A DNA stretch of 64,000 nucleotides, taken from Streptomyces cirratus (lineage in GTDB: Bacteria; Actinomycetota; Actinomycetes; Streptomycetales; Streptomycetaceae). Position 1 is the first letter of the stretch; each line of letters opens with the position of its first letter. Both the position numbers and the translations under genes were made by a program. Of the stretch, positions 52,928-63,817 are shown piece by piece. The notes below the pieces were generated by a model. That model ran no database searches. It saw only the letters and a list, made by a program, of their open reading frames with translations, and had not been told where the DNA came from. Where the stretch lies: NCBI RefSeq assembly GCF_014650775.1, contig NZ_BMVP01000009.1:1-64000 (forward strand). Direction: 5' to 3'.

Positions 52928-53890
52928 GTGATCCGATTCGAGCATGTGACCAAGCGCTACCCCGACGGGACCACGGCCGTCGAGGACCTGTCCTTCGAGG
53001 TGGCGGAGGGTGAGTTGGTCACGCTGGTCGGCCCTTCCGGCTGCGGCAAGACGACCACCATGAAGATGGTCAACCGGCTCATCGAGCCGACGTCCGGCCG
53101 GATCCTGCTGGCCGGCGAGGACATCTCCGCCGCCGACCCGGTCGAACTGCGGCGCCGCATCGGTTACGTCATCCAGCAGGTCGGGCTGTTCCCGCACAAG
53201 ACGGTGCTGGAGAACACGGCCACCGTGCCCCAGCTCATCGGCACCCCGAAGGCCAAGGCCCGCGCCCGCGCCGCCGAGCTGCTCGAACTCGTCGGACTGG
53301 ACCCCTCGGTGTACGGCGACCGGTACCCGGAGCAGCTGTCGGGCGGCCAGCGCCAGCGCGTGGGAGTGGCCCGGGCACTGGCCGCCGACCCGCCCGTGCT
53401 GCTGATGGACGAGCCGTTCGGCGCGGTGGACCCGGTGGTGCGCGAACACCTCCAGAACGAGTTCCTGGAGCTCCAGCGCACCGTCCGCAAGACGATCCTG
53501 CTGGTCACCCACGACCTGGAGGAGGCGATCCGGCTCGGCGACCGCATCGCCGTCTACGGGGCGGGCACCATCGAGCAGTTCGCCCGCCCGGCCGTGGTGC
53601 TGGCCGCGCCCGCCACCGAGTACGTGGCCTCCTTCGTCGGCGCCGACCGCGGCCTCAAGCGGCTCGCGGTCACCCGCGTCGGCACCGCCGACCTGGCCCC
53701 GCCAGGCGGTCCCGCCCCGGCCGCCGACGTGCCGCTGGGAGCCACCCTGCGCGAGGCGCTCGCGGCGCTGCTCCAGGAGGACTCCGGCCGGATCGGGGTC
53801 AAGGACCCGGACTCCGGCGAACTGCTCGGCGTACTGACCCCCGAGGCCGTGCACCGGGCGCTGCGCCGGGCACAGCTCCAGGAGGCGTGA
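52928..53890 (+). CDS. Osmoprotectant ABC transporter, ATP-binding protein
   Basis: The 320-residue ATPase has Walker A VGPSGCGKTTTMKMVNRL near residue 37, the signature LSGGQRQRVGVARAL near 138, Walker B LLMDEPFGAVD near 158 and a His-switch VTHDLEEA. The C-terminal part (about 255-320) resembles a CBS-type regulatory region, which in OpuA-type transporters senses ionic strength; here only one CBS-like stretch is seen. It is encoded divergently from its permeases and binding protein. GTG 52928 follows a GAGGAAAG-type region. Confidence 0.92.
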   Translation: MIRFEHVTKRYPDGTTAVEDLSFEVAEGELVTLVGPSGCGKTTTMKMVNRLIEPTSGRILLAGEDISAADPVELRRRIGYVIQQVGLFPHKTVLENTATVPQLIGTPKAKARARAAELLELVGLDPSVYGDRYPEQLSGGQRQRVGVARALAADPPVLLMDEPFGAVDPVVREHLQNEFLELQRTVRKTILLVTHDLEEAIRLGDRIAVYGAGTIEQFARPAVVLAAPATEYVASFVGADRGLKRLAVTRVGTADLAPPGGPAPAADVPLGATLREALAALLQEDSGRIGVKDPDSGELLGVLTPEAVHRALRRAQLQEA

Positions 53891-53898
53891 GCAAGAAA

Positions 53899-53933
53899 GG
53901 AGGGTGACCGGCCGTCAAGGCCGGTCACCCTCC
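53899..53933. terminator. Bidirectional terminator
   Basis: GGAGGGTGACCGGCC (53899-53913) pairs perfectly over 15 bp with 53919-53933 around a 5-base loop. It lies 8 bases after the ATPase stop and serves the convergent esterase gene too. Confidence 0.82.
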
Positions 53934-53970
53934 TCGCCGTCCCCCGCCGGTACCCCGCCGGCGGCCCGGA

Positions 53971-55080
53971 TCAGGCCTGCATCCGGCCGCTCAGCCACAC
54001 CAGCATCGGCGCGATCTCGCGGCGCCAGGTGTTGAAGTTGTGGCCGCCGCTGTCGAGGATGATCGAGGAGACCCGGTCCGAGCCCTTGACGAGCTTGATG
54101 AACTTCTTGGTGTCGCCGAGGTTGTCCTCGCCCTTCTCGCTGGTGGTGACGAGGAAGGACGTACCGGCCGGCTTCTTGTGCTCGATGCTGTGCAGGACGT
54201 CGGCGCGCTTCTTGAGCTTGTCGTCGCCCTTGAACAGGTCACCGGTCGTCGGGTCGTCGGCCGCCTGGTAGTACGCGGACAGGCCCACGCCGGCGCCGAA
54301 GGTCTGCGGGTAGTGGGCGGCGATCTTCAAGGCGCAGTAGCCGCCCGTGGAATTGCCGATGAAGCCCATGTTCTGCGGCTTCTTGCCCACCCGGAAGGTG
54401 GTCTGGATCGCCTGCGGCAGGTCCTGCGCGAAGAAGGTCTCGGTCTGCGGGCCGCCCGGGATGTCCACGCACTCCGTGTCGCGCGGGGGCGCGATCGTCG
54501 GGCGCAGCATCACGAGGATCATCGGCTGCATCTTGCCCGCTTTGGCCTGCTTGAAGGCCGTCATGGGGTAGTTCAGCCCTTTGATCAGGTTCTCGGCCGT
54601 ACCCGGGTAGCCCGTCAGCACGATGGAGGCCGGGAAGTTCTTGTTCTTGTAGTGCGGCTGGAAGTACTCCGGCGGCAGCCACACGTACCCGGGGCTCGTT
54701 ATCTTCGACTTGGGGCCGGTTATGGCAACCTTCAGGATCTGACCACCGACCTGGGGCTTGGCGCCGCCGGGCACGTCCAGGCTCTGCTTGTCGACGACCT
54801 TGATGTCGTTGTTGCTCATCGAGTGGTCGACGACCTTGCCCATGGACGTCTGCTGGCCGAACAGGTCGGCCCAGGAACCGTAGAAGAGGAAGGACTTGTT
54901 CGCCGCCAGGCCGACCGCCGCGAAGAGCGCCAGCTGGGTCACGAGCAGGAGGCCGATCCGGCCGAGCAACGCACGCCAGGTGCGGCCCGAGAGCCGCGGC
55001 CAGAACCACACGGTGACCGCGAACAGCAGCACACCGAGGATGATGGCCAGGACCAGAACCGTATTACTGGTGAGACCCAT
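53971..55080 (-). CDS. Membrane-anchored alpha/beta-hydrolase (esterase family)
   Basis: The 369-residue protein has two N-terminal membrane segments (about residues 7-27 and 37-60), and a C-terminal alpha/beta hydrolase of the esterase D/mycolyltransferase-like type. Seen are YVWLPPEYFQP near 133, the nucleophile elbow GNSTGGYCALK near 243 and the catalytic His in SGGHNFNTWRRE near 348. It should act outside the membrane. It is divergent from the MprF/LysX-type gene, an arrangement that suggests a shared envelope role. ATG 55080 is a good fit to the first membrane segment. Confidence 0.87.
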   Translation of the reverse strand: MGLTSNTVLVLAIILGVLLFAVTVWFWPRLSGRTWRALLGRIGLLLVTQLALFAAVGLAANKSFLFYGSWADLFGQQTSMGKVVDHSMSNNDIKVVDKQSLDVPGGAKPQVGGQILKVAITGPKSKITSPGYVWLPPEYFQPHYKNKNFPASIVLTGYPGTAENLIKGLNYPMTAFKQAKAGKMQPMILVMLRPTIAPPRDTECVDIPGGPQTETFFAQDLPQAIQTTFRVGKKPQNMGFIGNSTGGYCALKIAAHYPQTFGAGVGLSAYYQAADDPTTGDLFKGDDKLKKRADVLHSIEHKKPAGTSFLVTTSEKGEDNLGDTKKFIKLVKGSDRVSSIILDSGGHNFNTWRREIAPMLVWLSGRMQA

Positions 55081-55233
55081 GAGCAGTCAGTCGACTTTCT
55101 GGTGGCAGGACTGGTTTTTTCTCGACGGATGAGTGAACCCGCTCGCCCTCGATGTCGTCCTAGGGGACGCACCACACTCCGGAGGCTGTCGCGGCCTTCG
55201 GCCATATGATCTCTCGCGGAGCAACGGGAAGCG

Positions 55234-57087
55234 ATGTCTAGCAGGATAGATGGCGATAAGTCGGGACAGGTTCCGAAGGCGGTCCGCCGAATCTTCCGTG
55301 GACCCCAGCCGGAGTCGGTGCCCGGCCTGGTAGGTACGGCCGTCATGATCGTCGGCCTTCTGGACATCGCGGCGGGTGTCTTCCCGCGATTCCGGCACAG
55401 CCGGTTCCACTCGTTCACCGAGGTGCTTCCCGGCTCCCTCGGTCCGTTCGCCGCCGCGCTGGCCATCAGCGCGGGCGTGCTGATCCTGCTGCTGGCCCAC
55501 GGCCTCAAGCGGCGCAAGCGGCGTGCCTGGCGGGCTGCGGTCGTCCTGCTGCCCGCGGGCGCCGTGGCGCAATTCACATACCGCCACTCCGTCATCGGCG
55601 TGGTCATCGCGGCGGTGCTCCTGGGCCTGCTGCTGCGCCACCAGGGTGAATTCAAGGCGCTGCCGGACCCGCGCAGCCGCTGGAAGGCGCTGGCCAACTT
55701 CGTCCTGCTGAGCGCCGGCTCCATCGGACTCGGCCTGGTCATCGTCAACGTCCACCCGAACAAGGTCGTCGGCAACCCGAGCCTGTACGAGCAGATCACG
55801 CACGTCGTCTACGGGCTCTTCGGCTTCGAGGGACCCGTCGAGTACGCGGGCCGCGTCTCCTGGACCGTCGGCTACTCCCTCGGCGCGCTCGGCATGCTGA
55901 CCGCCGTCACCACCATCTACCTGGCCTTCCGCCCCGAGCACCCCGCCGCCCGGCTCACCGCCGACGACGAGACCAAGCTGCGCGAGCTGCTGGCCAAGCA
56001 CGGCGGCCGGGATTCGCTGGGCCACTTCGCGCTGCGCCGTGACAAGGCCGTCGTCTTCTCCCCCAGCGGCAAGGCCGCCGTCACCTACCGCGTCGTGTCC
56101 GGCGTGATGCTCGCCTCCGGCGACCCGGTCGGCGACGTCGAGGCCTGGCCCGGCGCCATCGAGCGGTTCATGGAGGAGGCCAAGGCCCACTCCTGGACCC
56201 CGGCCGTCGTGGGATGCAGTGAGACCGGCGGCGAGGTCTGGACCCGTGAGACCGGCCTGGACGCCCTGGAACTCGGTGACGAGGCGATCGTCGACGTCAA
56301 GGACTTCTCCCTCGCCGGACGCGCCATGCGCAACGTCCGCCAGATGGTGAAGCGCATCGAACGCAACGGCTACACCACCAAGGTCCGCCGGGTCAGCGAG
56401 CTGACCGAGGAGGAGCTGGAGCAGGTCCGCGGCGCCGCCGAGGCGTGGCGCGGCACCGACACCGAGCGCGGCTTCTCCATGGCGCTGGGCCGGGTCGGCG
56501 ACCCGGGCGACGGGGACTGCTTCATCGCCACCGCGCACCGCGTGGAGGAGGGCGACACCAGCCCCTTCGGCGACCTCAAGGCCATCTTGCACTTCGTCCC
56601 CTGGGGCAAGGACGGCATGTCGCTGGAGCTGATGCGCCGCGACCGCGCCGCCGATCCCGGCATGAACGAACTGCTGATCGTGGCCTCCCTGGGGGCCTGC
56701 CCGGAGCTGGGCATCGAAAAGGTCTCCCTGAACTTCGCGATGTTCCGCGCGGCCCTGGCCCGCGGCGAGAAGATCGGCGCCGGACCGGTGCTGCGGATGT
56801 GGCGCGGCCTGCTGGTCTTCCTGTCCCGCTGGTTCCAGATCGAGTCCCTGTACAAGTTCAACGAAAAGTTCCGCCCGCGCTGGGAACCCCGCTTCATGGT
56901 CTACCGGCAGACCCGCGACCTGCCCCGCATCGGCTTCGCCGTGATGCAGGCCGAGGGCTTCGTGACGCTGGCCCTGCCCCGGCTGTTCGCCAGCCGCCGC
57001 CCGCCCAAGCAGGTCCGCCCCTGCGCCCACACGGACGGCACGGCGGTACCGCCCCAGCCGGGCGAGCGCGAGGTGCAGGCCGCGTAG
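55234..57087 (+). CDS. MprF/LysX-like membrane phosphatidylglycerol lysyltransferase
   Basis: The 617-residue protein has an N-terminal region of about six membrane segments (residues about 25-235) and a C-terminal GNAT-like DUF2156 transferase domain (about 250-565), with KAAVTYRVVSGVMLASGDPV near 276 and SLELMRRDRAADPGMNELL near 463. It matches the membrane part and transferase of mycobacterial LysX, without a fused LysRS domain. MprF-type enzymes add lysine or another amino acid to phosphatidylglycerol and protect against cationic antimicrobials. ATG 55234 is preceded by GGGAA. Which amino acid it uses is not decided here. Confidence 0.87.
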   Translation: MSSRIDGDKSGQVPKAVRRIFRGPQPESVPGLVGTAVMIVGLLDIAAGVFPRFRHSRFHSFTEVLPGSLGPFAAALAISAGVLILLLAHGLKRRKRRAWRAAVVLLPAGAVAQFTYRHSVIGVVIAAVLLGLLLRHQGEFKALPDPRSRWKALANFVLLSAGSIGLGLVIVNVHPNKVVGNPSLYEQITHVVYGLFGFEGPVEYAGRVSWTVGYSLGALGMLTAVTTIYLAFRPEHPAARLTADDETKLRELLAKHGGRDSLGHFALRRDKAVVFSPSGKAAVTYRVVSGVMLASGDPVGDVEAWPGAIERFMEEAKAHSWTPAVVGCSETGGEVWTRETGLDALELGDEAIVDVKDFSLAGRAMRNVRQMVKRIERNGYTTKVRRVSELTEEELEQVRGAAEAWRGTDTERGFSMALGRVGDPGDGDCFIATAHRVEEGDTSPFGDLKAILHFVPWGKDGMSLELMRRDRAADPGMNELLIVASLGACPELGIEKVSLNFAMFRAALARGEKIGAGPVLRMWRGLLVFLSRWFQIESLYKFNEKFRPRWEPRFMVYRQTRDLPRIGFAVMQAEGFVTLALPRLFASRRPPKQVRPCAHTDGTAVPPQPGEREVQAA

Positions 57088-57179
57088 CCGCGGCGGGGCG
57101 CCGGCCGCCCCGCCCGCGCCCCTCCCAGGGCCCGTCCCCGTACGCCCTCCGGCCGGGGCACGGGCCCTACCCTTGAGTC

Positions 57180-58052
57180 ATGAACACCAACCACGGGGCC
57201 ACCACCAGGGGCCGGGTGACGGGCCTGCCGGAGTGGGACCGCTGCGCGGTCATGGGCGTCGTCAACGTCACGCCCGACTCCTTCTCCGACGGCGGCCGCT
57301 GGTTCGACACCACCGCCGCCGTCAAGCGCGGCCTCGACCTCGTCGCGCAGGGAGCCGACCTGGTCGACGTCGGCGGTGAGTCCACCCGGCCCGGCGCCAG
57401 CCGCGTCGACGCCGAGGAGGAGCTGCGCCGCGTCGTCCCCGTCGTGCGCGGCCTGGCCGCCGAGGGGATCGTCGTCTCCGTCGACACCATGCGCGCGGAG
57501 GTCGCGGCCCGGGCAGTGGCGGCCGGGGCCCGCCTGGTCAACGACGTCAGCGGCGGGCTCGCCGACCCCGGCATGATCCCGGCCGTGGCGGCCGCGGAGG
57601 TGCCGTTCGTGGTGATGCACTGGCGCGGTTTCAGCGCCGGCATGAACAGCCTCGCCGTCTACGGGGACGTCCTCGCCGAGGTCACCGTCGAGCTCCGGGA
57701 CCGGATCGACGCCGTCATCGCCAGCGGCATCGCGCCCGGGCGGCTCGTGGTCGACCCGGGGCTCGGCTTCGCGAAGAACGCCGAGCACGACCTGGCCCTC
57801 GTCGCCCACCTGCGCGAGCTGCGGGAGCTGGGCTTCCCGCTGCTGGTCGCCGCCTCGCGGAAGCGTTTCCTCGGACGGGTCCTGGCCGGGCCCGAGGGCG
57901 GCGCCCCGCCGCCCGCCCGGGAGCGGGACGCCGCCACGGCCGCCGTGTCCGCCATCGCCGCCCACCAGGGTGCCTGGGCGGTACGGGTCCACGAGGTACG
58001 GGCGACCGCCGACGCGGTTCGGGTGGCCCGCGCCGTGGAAGGGGCACTGTGA
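57180..58052 (+). CDS. folP: Dihydropteroate synthase
   Basis: FolP joins p-aminobenzoate with the pterin pyrophosphate and is the sulfonamide target. The 290-residue TIM barrel has VMGVVNVTPDSFSDGGRW near residue 23, QGADLVDVGGESTRPGA near 57 and VDPGLGFAKNAEHDLALV near 184. It opens the folate block. ATG 57180 has TACCCT 6 bases upstream and no ribosome site (leaderless). The SnoaL-like gene follows 28 bases downstream, then folB and folK on the same strand. Confidence 0.95.
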   Translation: MNTNHGATTRGRVTGLPEWDRCAVMGVVNVTPDSFSDGGRWFDTTAAVKRGLDLVAQGADLVDVGGESTRPGASRVDAEEELRRVVPVVRGLAAEGIVVSVDTMRAEVAARAVAAGARLVNDVSGGLADPGMIPAVAAAEVPFVVMHWRGFSAGMNSLAVYGDVLAEVTVELRDRIDAVIASGIAPGRLVVDPGLGFAKNAEHDLALVAHLRELRELGFPLLVAASRKRFLGRVLAGPEGGAPPPARERDAATAAVSAIAAHQGAWAVRVHEVRATADAVRVARAVEGAL

Positions 58053-58080
58053 TCCGTCAGACCGACCGGGAAGGGGCACG

Positions 58081-58524
58081 GTGAGCCGTACCGACATCGA
58101 GGCCGTCGAAGAGATCAACACCGCCTTCTACGAGGCCATGGAGCAGGGGGACTTCGACGCACTGTCGGCACTCTGGCTGGAGGACGAGATCTCCTGCGTG
58201 CACCCGGGCTGGCCGGTGCTCTCCGGCCGCGGCGAGGTGCTGCGCTCGTACGCCCTGATCATGTCCCACACGGAGTACATCCAGTTCTTCCTCACCGACA
58301 CCAAGGTGGCCGTCCTCGGCGACACCGCCCTGGTCACCTGCACCGAGAACATCCTCAGCGGCGGCCCCGCCGAGGACGGCGGGGAGCTGGGTCCGCTGGT
58401 CGGTCAGCTGGTCGTCGCCACGAATGTGTTCCGACGCACATCCGAAGGCTGGCGCCTGTGGTCCCACCACGGTTCCCCGGTCCTTACGGACTCCGAAGAT
58501 GAGGACGAAGAGGACACCGACTGA
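58081..58524 (+). CDS. NTF2/SnoaL-like protein
   Basis: The 147-residue protein has an NTF2-type cone fold (residues about 5-130) with INTAFYEAMEQGDFDALSAL near 11 and RTSEGWRLWSHHGSPV near 118, and an acidic tail (DSEDEDEEDTD). The fold hosts enzymes and binding proteins, so the role is open. A member of this family at this place in the folate block is conserved in Streptomyces (from memory). GTG 58081 has a GGGAAGGGG site. It lies between folP and folB and is likely cotranscribed. Confidence 0.83.
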   Translation: MSRTDIEAVEEINTAFYEAMEQGDFDALSALWLEDEISCVHPGWPVLSGRGEVLRSYALIMSHTEYIQFFLTDTKVAVLGDTALVTCTENILSGGPAEDGGELGPLVGQLVVATNVFRRTSEGWRLWSHHGSPVLTDSEDEDEEDTD

Positions 58525-58654
58525 CCCCATGGGCGGGGCCGGAGGTTTGACGCAGGTAAATTCGAAGGTGGACGACGCCGACCGCACTCGGCGTAGGCCC
58601 ATGGCCCCGGGGAGTCCCGGGACCGGAAGCACCTACGAAACAGGAGTGATTCGC

Positions 58655-59014
58655 GTGGATCGTGTCGCGCTGCGCGGCCTCAAGGCTCGCGGGCACCACG
58701 GCGTCTTCCCCCGGGAACGCGAGGAAGGCCAGACCTTCATCGTCGACCTGGTGCTGCACATCGACGCCCGCCCCGCGGCGGCCGAAGACGACCTGGCCAA
58801 GACCGTGCACTACGGGGTCGTGGCCGAGGAAGTCGTCGACGTGGTCCAGGGAGAGCCGGTCGACCTGATCGAGACCCTCGCCGAACGGATCGCCCAGCAG
58901 TGCCTCAAGCACGAAGCGGTGGCACAGGTCGAGGTCGTCGTCCACAAGCCGGACGCGCCGATCACCGTCCCCTTCGACGACGTGACCATCACGATCACCC
59001 GGAGCCGCGCATGA
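58655..59014 (+). CDS. folB: Dihydroneopterin aldolase
   Basis: FolB converts dihydroneopterin to hydroxymethyl-dihydropterin. The 119-residue protein has RGLKARGHHGVFPREREEGQ near residue 7 and the C-terminal VEVVVHKPDAPI, as in the family. GTG 58655 has CAGGAG upstream. It ends in an ATGA overlap with folK, so the two are translationally coupled. The preceding 130 bases contain no gene. Confidence 0.94.
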   Translation: MDRVALRGLKARGHHGVFPREREEGQTFIVDLVLHIDARPAAAEDDLAKTVHYGVVAEEVVDVVQGEPVDLIETLAERIAQQCLKHEAVAQVEVVVHKPDAPITVPFDDVTITITRSRA

Positions 59015-59619
59015 ACAACGGACTCAGCGCCCAGAGCGACCCGACCGTGCAGCCCGTGCCCGCCTCGGTGGTGGAGGCGGTCGACGCGGCGGACACCACG
59101 CTGTCCAACCCGAAATGGGCCGTCATCGCGCTCGGCGCGAACCTCGGCAACCGGCTGGAGACCCTCCAGGGCGCCATCGACGCCCTCGGTGACACCCCGG
59201 GCCTGCGGGTCAAGGCCGTCTCGCCCGTCTACGAGACCGAGCCGTGGGGCGTCGCGCCCGGCTCGCAGCCCTCGTACCTGAATGCGGTCGTCACCGTGAA
59301 GACCACCCTGCCCCCCTCCTCCCTGCTGGAGCGCGGGCACGCCATCGAGGAGGCCTTCGACCGCGTCCGCGAGGAGCGTTGGGGGCCGCGCACGATCGAC
59401 GTCGACATCGTCGCGTACGCCGAGGTCGTTTCGGACGACCCGGTCCTTACCCTCCCGCACCCGAGGGCCCACCAGCGGGCCTTCGTGCTCGCGCCCTGGC
59501 ACGACATCGACCCCGAGGCCCAGCTCCCGGGTCATGGGGCGATCTCCGCGCTGCTGGCCGGAACCGGCCTGGCCGGCGTCGCGCCCCGCCCGGACCTGGA
59601 ACTCCACCTGCCCGAGTAG
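59011..59619 (+). CDS. folK: Hydroxymethyl-dihydropterin pyrophosphokinase
   Basis: FolK transfers pyrophosphate from ATP to the pterin. The 202-residue protein has IALGANLGNRLETLQGAIDAL near residue 40, VYETEPWGV near 71 and the RWGPRTIDVDIVAYAEV motif near 121 with the metal-binding Asp pair. An N-terminal extension of about 35 residues precedes the fold. The start overlaps the folB stop as ATGA. Together with folP, folB and folE it covers most of the folate pathway in one place. Confidence 0.95.
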   Translation: MNNGLSAQSDPTVQPVPASVVEAVDAADTTLSNPKWAVIALGANLGNRLETLQGAIDALGDTPGLRVKAVSPVYETEPWGVAPGSQPSYLNAVVTVKTTLPPSSLLERGHAIEEAFDRVREERWGPRTIDVDIVAYAEVVSDDPVLTLPHPRAHQRAFVLAPWHDIDPEAQLPGHGAISALLAGTGLAGVAPRPDLELHLPE

Positions 59620-59674
59620 TCGTTAGCCTGTTCACTGCTGAATGCAAGCGGCTCAGAAAGCGGGGAACGGGCAC

Positions 59675-60163
59675 GTGAAGCAACTGAGGCCGGCGGTCCT
59701 GGCGGGCATCTTCGTGGTCGCCGGGGTGCTCTCCTGGGCGGGCGCCCGGCTCTGGAACGCGTACGGCACCCTGCCGGGCGTCCCGCTGGCCGCGCCGATC
59801 GTCCTCGCGGTGATCGCGGTGATCCTCTTCGCGACCGGGCTGTCGATGCGCAGCCGCCTCAAGGCGCAGCGCGAGCGCCGCCCGGGGGCCAAGGGCGTCG
59901 AGCCGTTGATGGCGGCCCGCGCGGTGGTCTTCGGGCAGGCCAGCGCCCTGGTCGCGGCCCTGGTGGCCGGCATGTACGGGGGCGTCGGCGTGTTCCTGCT
60001 GACCGACTCCCTCGACGTCCCCGCCCGCCGCGACCAGACCTGGTACGCGGGCGGCTCCGTCCTTGCGGGCGCGGCGGTCATCGCGGCGGCCCTGTTCCTG
60101 GAGCACGTCCTGAAACTCCCCGAGGACGACGACACCGCCCCCCAGTCCCCGGCCCGCGCCTGA
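59675..60163 (+). CDS. DUF3180 membrane protein
   Basis: The 162-residue protein has four hydrophobic segments (near residues 6-25, 36-60, 85-110 and 120-145), beginning VKQLRPAVLAGIFVVAGVLS. It matches the actinobacterial DUF3180 family, which regularly follows folK; function unknown. GTG 59675 has GGGGAAC upstream and the family-like N-terminus; ATG 59642 is an alternative that adds 11 residues. It may be translated with folK, 55 bases upstream. Confidence 0.87.
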   Translation: MKQLRPAVLAGIFVVAGVLSWAGARLWNAYGTLPGVPLAAPIVLAVIAVILFATGLSMRSRLKAQRERRPGAKGVEPLMAARAVVFGQASALVAALVAGMYGGVGVFLLTDSLDVPARRDQTWYAGGSVLAGAAVIAAALFLEHVLKLPEDDDTAPQSPARA

Positions 60164-60200
60164 TGCCGGCGGCCGGTCCCCGCGGGGACCGGCCGAGCGC

Positions 60201-60809
60201 TCAGCGGGCCATGATCAGGCTCATGGCCTCGTTGCGGGTCGCGGGGTCGCGGAGCTGGCCGCGGACCGCCGAGGTGATGGTCTTCGCGCCGGGCTTGCGG
60301 ACACCGCGCATGGTCATGCACATGTGCTCGCACTCGATGACCACGATGACGCCGCGCGGCTCCAGGATCTCCATGAGCGAGTCGGCGACCTGCGTCGTCA
60401 GCCGCTCCTGCACCTGCGGGCGGCGGGCGTACACGTCCACGAGGCGGGCGAGCTTCGACAGGCCGGTGATCTTGCCGTCCGTCGACGGAATGTAGCCGAC
60501 GTGCGCGACACCGTGGAACGGCACCAGGTGGTGCTCACAGCTCGACATGACCTCGATGTCCTTCACCAGGACCATCTCGTCGTGGCCGAGGTCGAACGTC
60601 GTCGTCAGGACCTCCTCCGGCTTCTGCCACAGGCCGGCGAATATCTCCCTGTACGAGCGCGCCACCCGGGCCGGCGTCTCCAGCAGGCCCTCACGGTCCG
60701 GGTCCTCACCGACCGCGATCAGGAGCTCGCGCACGGCCGCCTCGGCGCGCTTCTCGTCGAACTCGCCGATCCTGCCCTCGCCACCGGTCAGGGTCACTGG
60801 GTCGGTCAT
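60201..60809 (-). CDS. folE: GTP cyclohydrolase I
   Basis: FolE opens GTP to start tetrahydrofolate synthesis. The 202-residue protein has ETPARVARSYREIFAGL near residue 44, the zinc and catalytic motif SSCEHHLVPFHGVAHVGYIP near 89 and ECEHMCMTMRGVRKPGA near 159, which holds the second zinc Cys. ATG 60809 has GAGGAAG upstream. It follows ftsH on the same strand, but a terminator hairpin (60855-60888) lies in the gap, so it probably has its own promoter or relies on read-through. Confidence 0.96.
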   Translation of the reverse strand: MTDPVTLTGGEGRIGEFDEKRAEAAVRELLIAVGEDPDREGLLETPARVARSYREIFAGLWQKPEEVLTTTFDLGHDEMVLVKDIEVMSSCEHHLVPFHGVAHVGYIPSTDGKITGLSKLARLVDVYARRPQVQERLTTQVADSLMEILEPRGVIVVIECEHMCMTMRGVRKPGAKTITSAVRGQLRDPATRNEAMSLIMAR

Positions 60810-60854
60810 CTCTTCCTCGTTCCTGTGTGCGCAGCTCGCGCGCATGTGAAAGTA

Positions 60855-60888
60855 CCGCGCCCCCCAGGCTAGAACCTGGGGGGCGCGG
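60855..60888 (-). terminator. Hairpin between ftsH and folE
   Basis: A 14-bp perfect stem (60855-60868 with 60875-60888, 6-base loop) lies 32 bases after the ftsH stop and upstream of folE. The T-rich tail is weak (TACTTT). Confidence 0.7.
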
Positions 60889-60920
60889 CATGCATTCCGG
60901 GGCCCGACGGGCCGCACCGA

Positions 60921-62948
<2,028 letters not shown>

Positions 62949-63103
62949 CCATACGGGACGCCAGGCGCCCCGTCCCTCCTGCCCGTAGGTAAATGCTGCT
63001 GTGAGTAAAGACTGTTCTTCGGAATGTACCCCTGAATTGTCACCCGCGGCCTCGTGGGACGGCTGACAGACCCGTCTTCCCCTGGTCCAACGGCGGGAAG
63101 CGC

Positions 63104-63149
63104 CGCGAGGTTCCCCGGGGACCGCAGGTTTCCGCGAGGTTCCCCGGGG
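63104..63149. repeat. 17-bp direct repeat upstream of ftsH
   Basis: CGCGAGGTTCCCCGGGG occurs at 63104-63120 and again at 63133-63149. It lies in the hpt-ftsH gap; no function is evident. Confidence 0.8.
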
Positions 63150-63187
63150 GCGCGGGTACGGGGTTCACCGCACGGCCCGTGGGCCGG

Positions 63188-63748
63188 TCAGCCGCCGTAG
63201 ACGTGCGGGGCGAGCGTGCCGACGAACGGCAGGTTGCGGTACTTCTCCGCGTAGTCCAGGCCGTAGCCGACCACGAACTCGTTCGGGATGTCGAAGCCGA
63301 CCCAGCGGACGTCGATGGCGACCTTCGCGGCGTCGGGCTTGCGCAGCAGCGTGACGACCTCCAAGGAGGCCGGCTCGCGGGAGCCCAGGTTCGACAGCAG
63401 CCACGACAGCGTCAGGCCGGAGTCGATGATGTCCTCGACGATCAGGACGTGCTTGCCCTTGATGTCGGTGTCCAGGTCCTTGAGGATCCGCACGACGCCG
63501 GAAGACTGGGTCCCGGCGCCGTAGGAGGACACCGCCATCCAGTCCATGGTGAGGGGGGTGGACAAGGCGCGCGCCAGGTCCGCCATCACCATCACGGCGC
63601 CCTTGAGCACACCGACGATGAGCAGGTCCTTGCCCGCGTACTCCGCGTCGATCTTCGCGGCCAGCTCGGCCAGCTTCGCGTCGATCTCTTCCTTGGTGAT
63701 GAGCACCGACTGGAGGTCGTCGCCCATGTCCTTCTCGTCCACCCGCAT
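63188..63748 (-). CDS. hpt: Hypoxanthine phosphoribosyltransferase
   Basis: Hpt salvages hypoxanthine and guanine with PRPP. The 186-residue protein has the PRPP loop VLIVEDIIDSGLTLSWLL near residue 103, MDWMAVSSYGAG near 73 and a C-terminal VGYGLDYAEKYRNLPFVGTL near 160. ATG 63748 (MRVDEKDMGDD) is chosen over the GTG immediately upstream, in line with the family N-terminus. The tilS-hpt-ftsH-folE order is conserved in actinobacteria. Confidence 0.96.
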   Translation of the reverse strand: MRVDEKDMGDDLQSVLITKEEIDAKLAELAAKIDAEYAGKDLLIVGVLKGAVMVMADLARALSTPLTMDWMAVSSYGAGTQSSGVVRILKDLDTDIKGKHVLIVEDIIDSGLTLSWLLSNLGSREPASLEVVTLLRKPDAAKVAIDVRWVGFDIPNEFVVGYGLDYAEKYRNLPFVGTLAPHVYGG

Positions 63749-63817
63749 CACTTTCGTCGTCGGCCGGGACTCCGGAGGTGGGTGCCCCCGGAGGACTCAG
63801 CCGCGTTTCAGCACCAA

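Noticed and set aside
58525..58654. Possible promoter (TTGACG near 58547) before folB
   Set aside because: No suitable -10 at 16-19 bases; cotranscription from folP is as likely.
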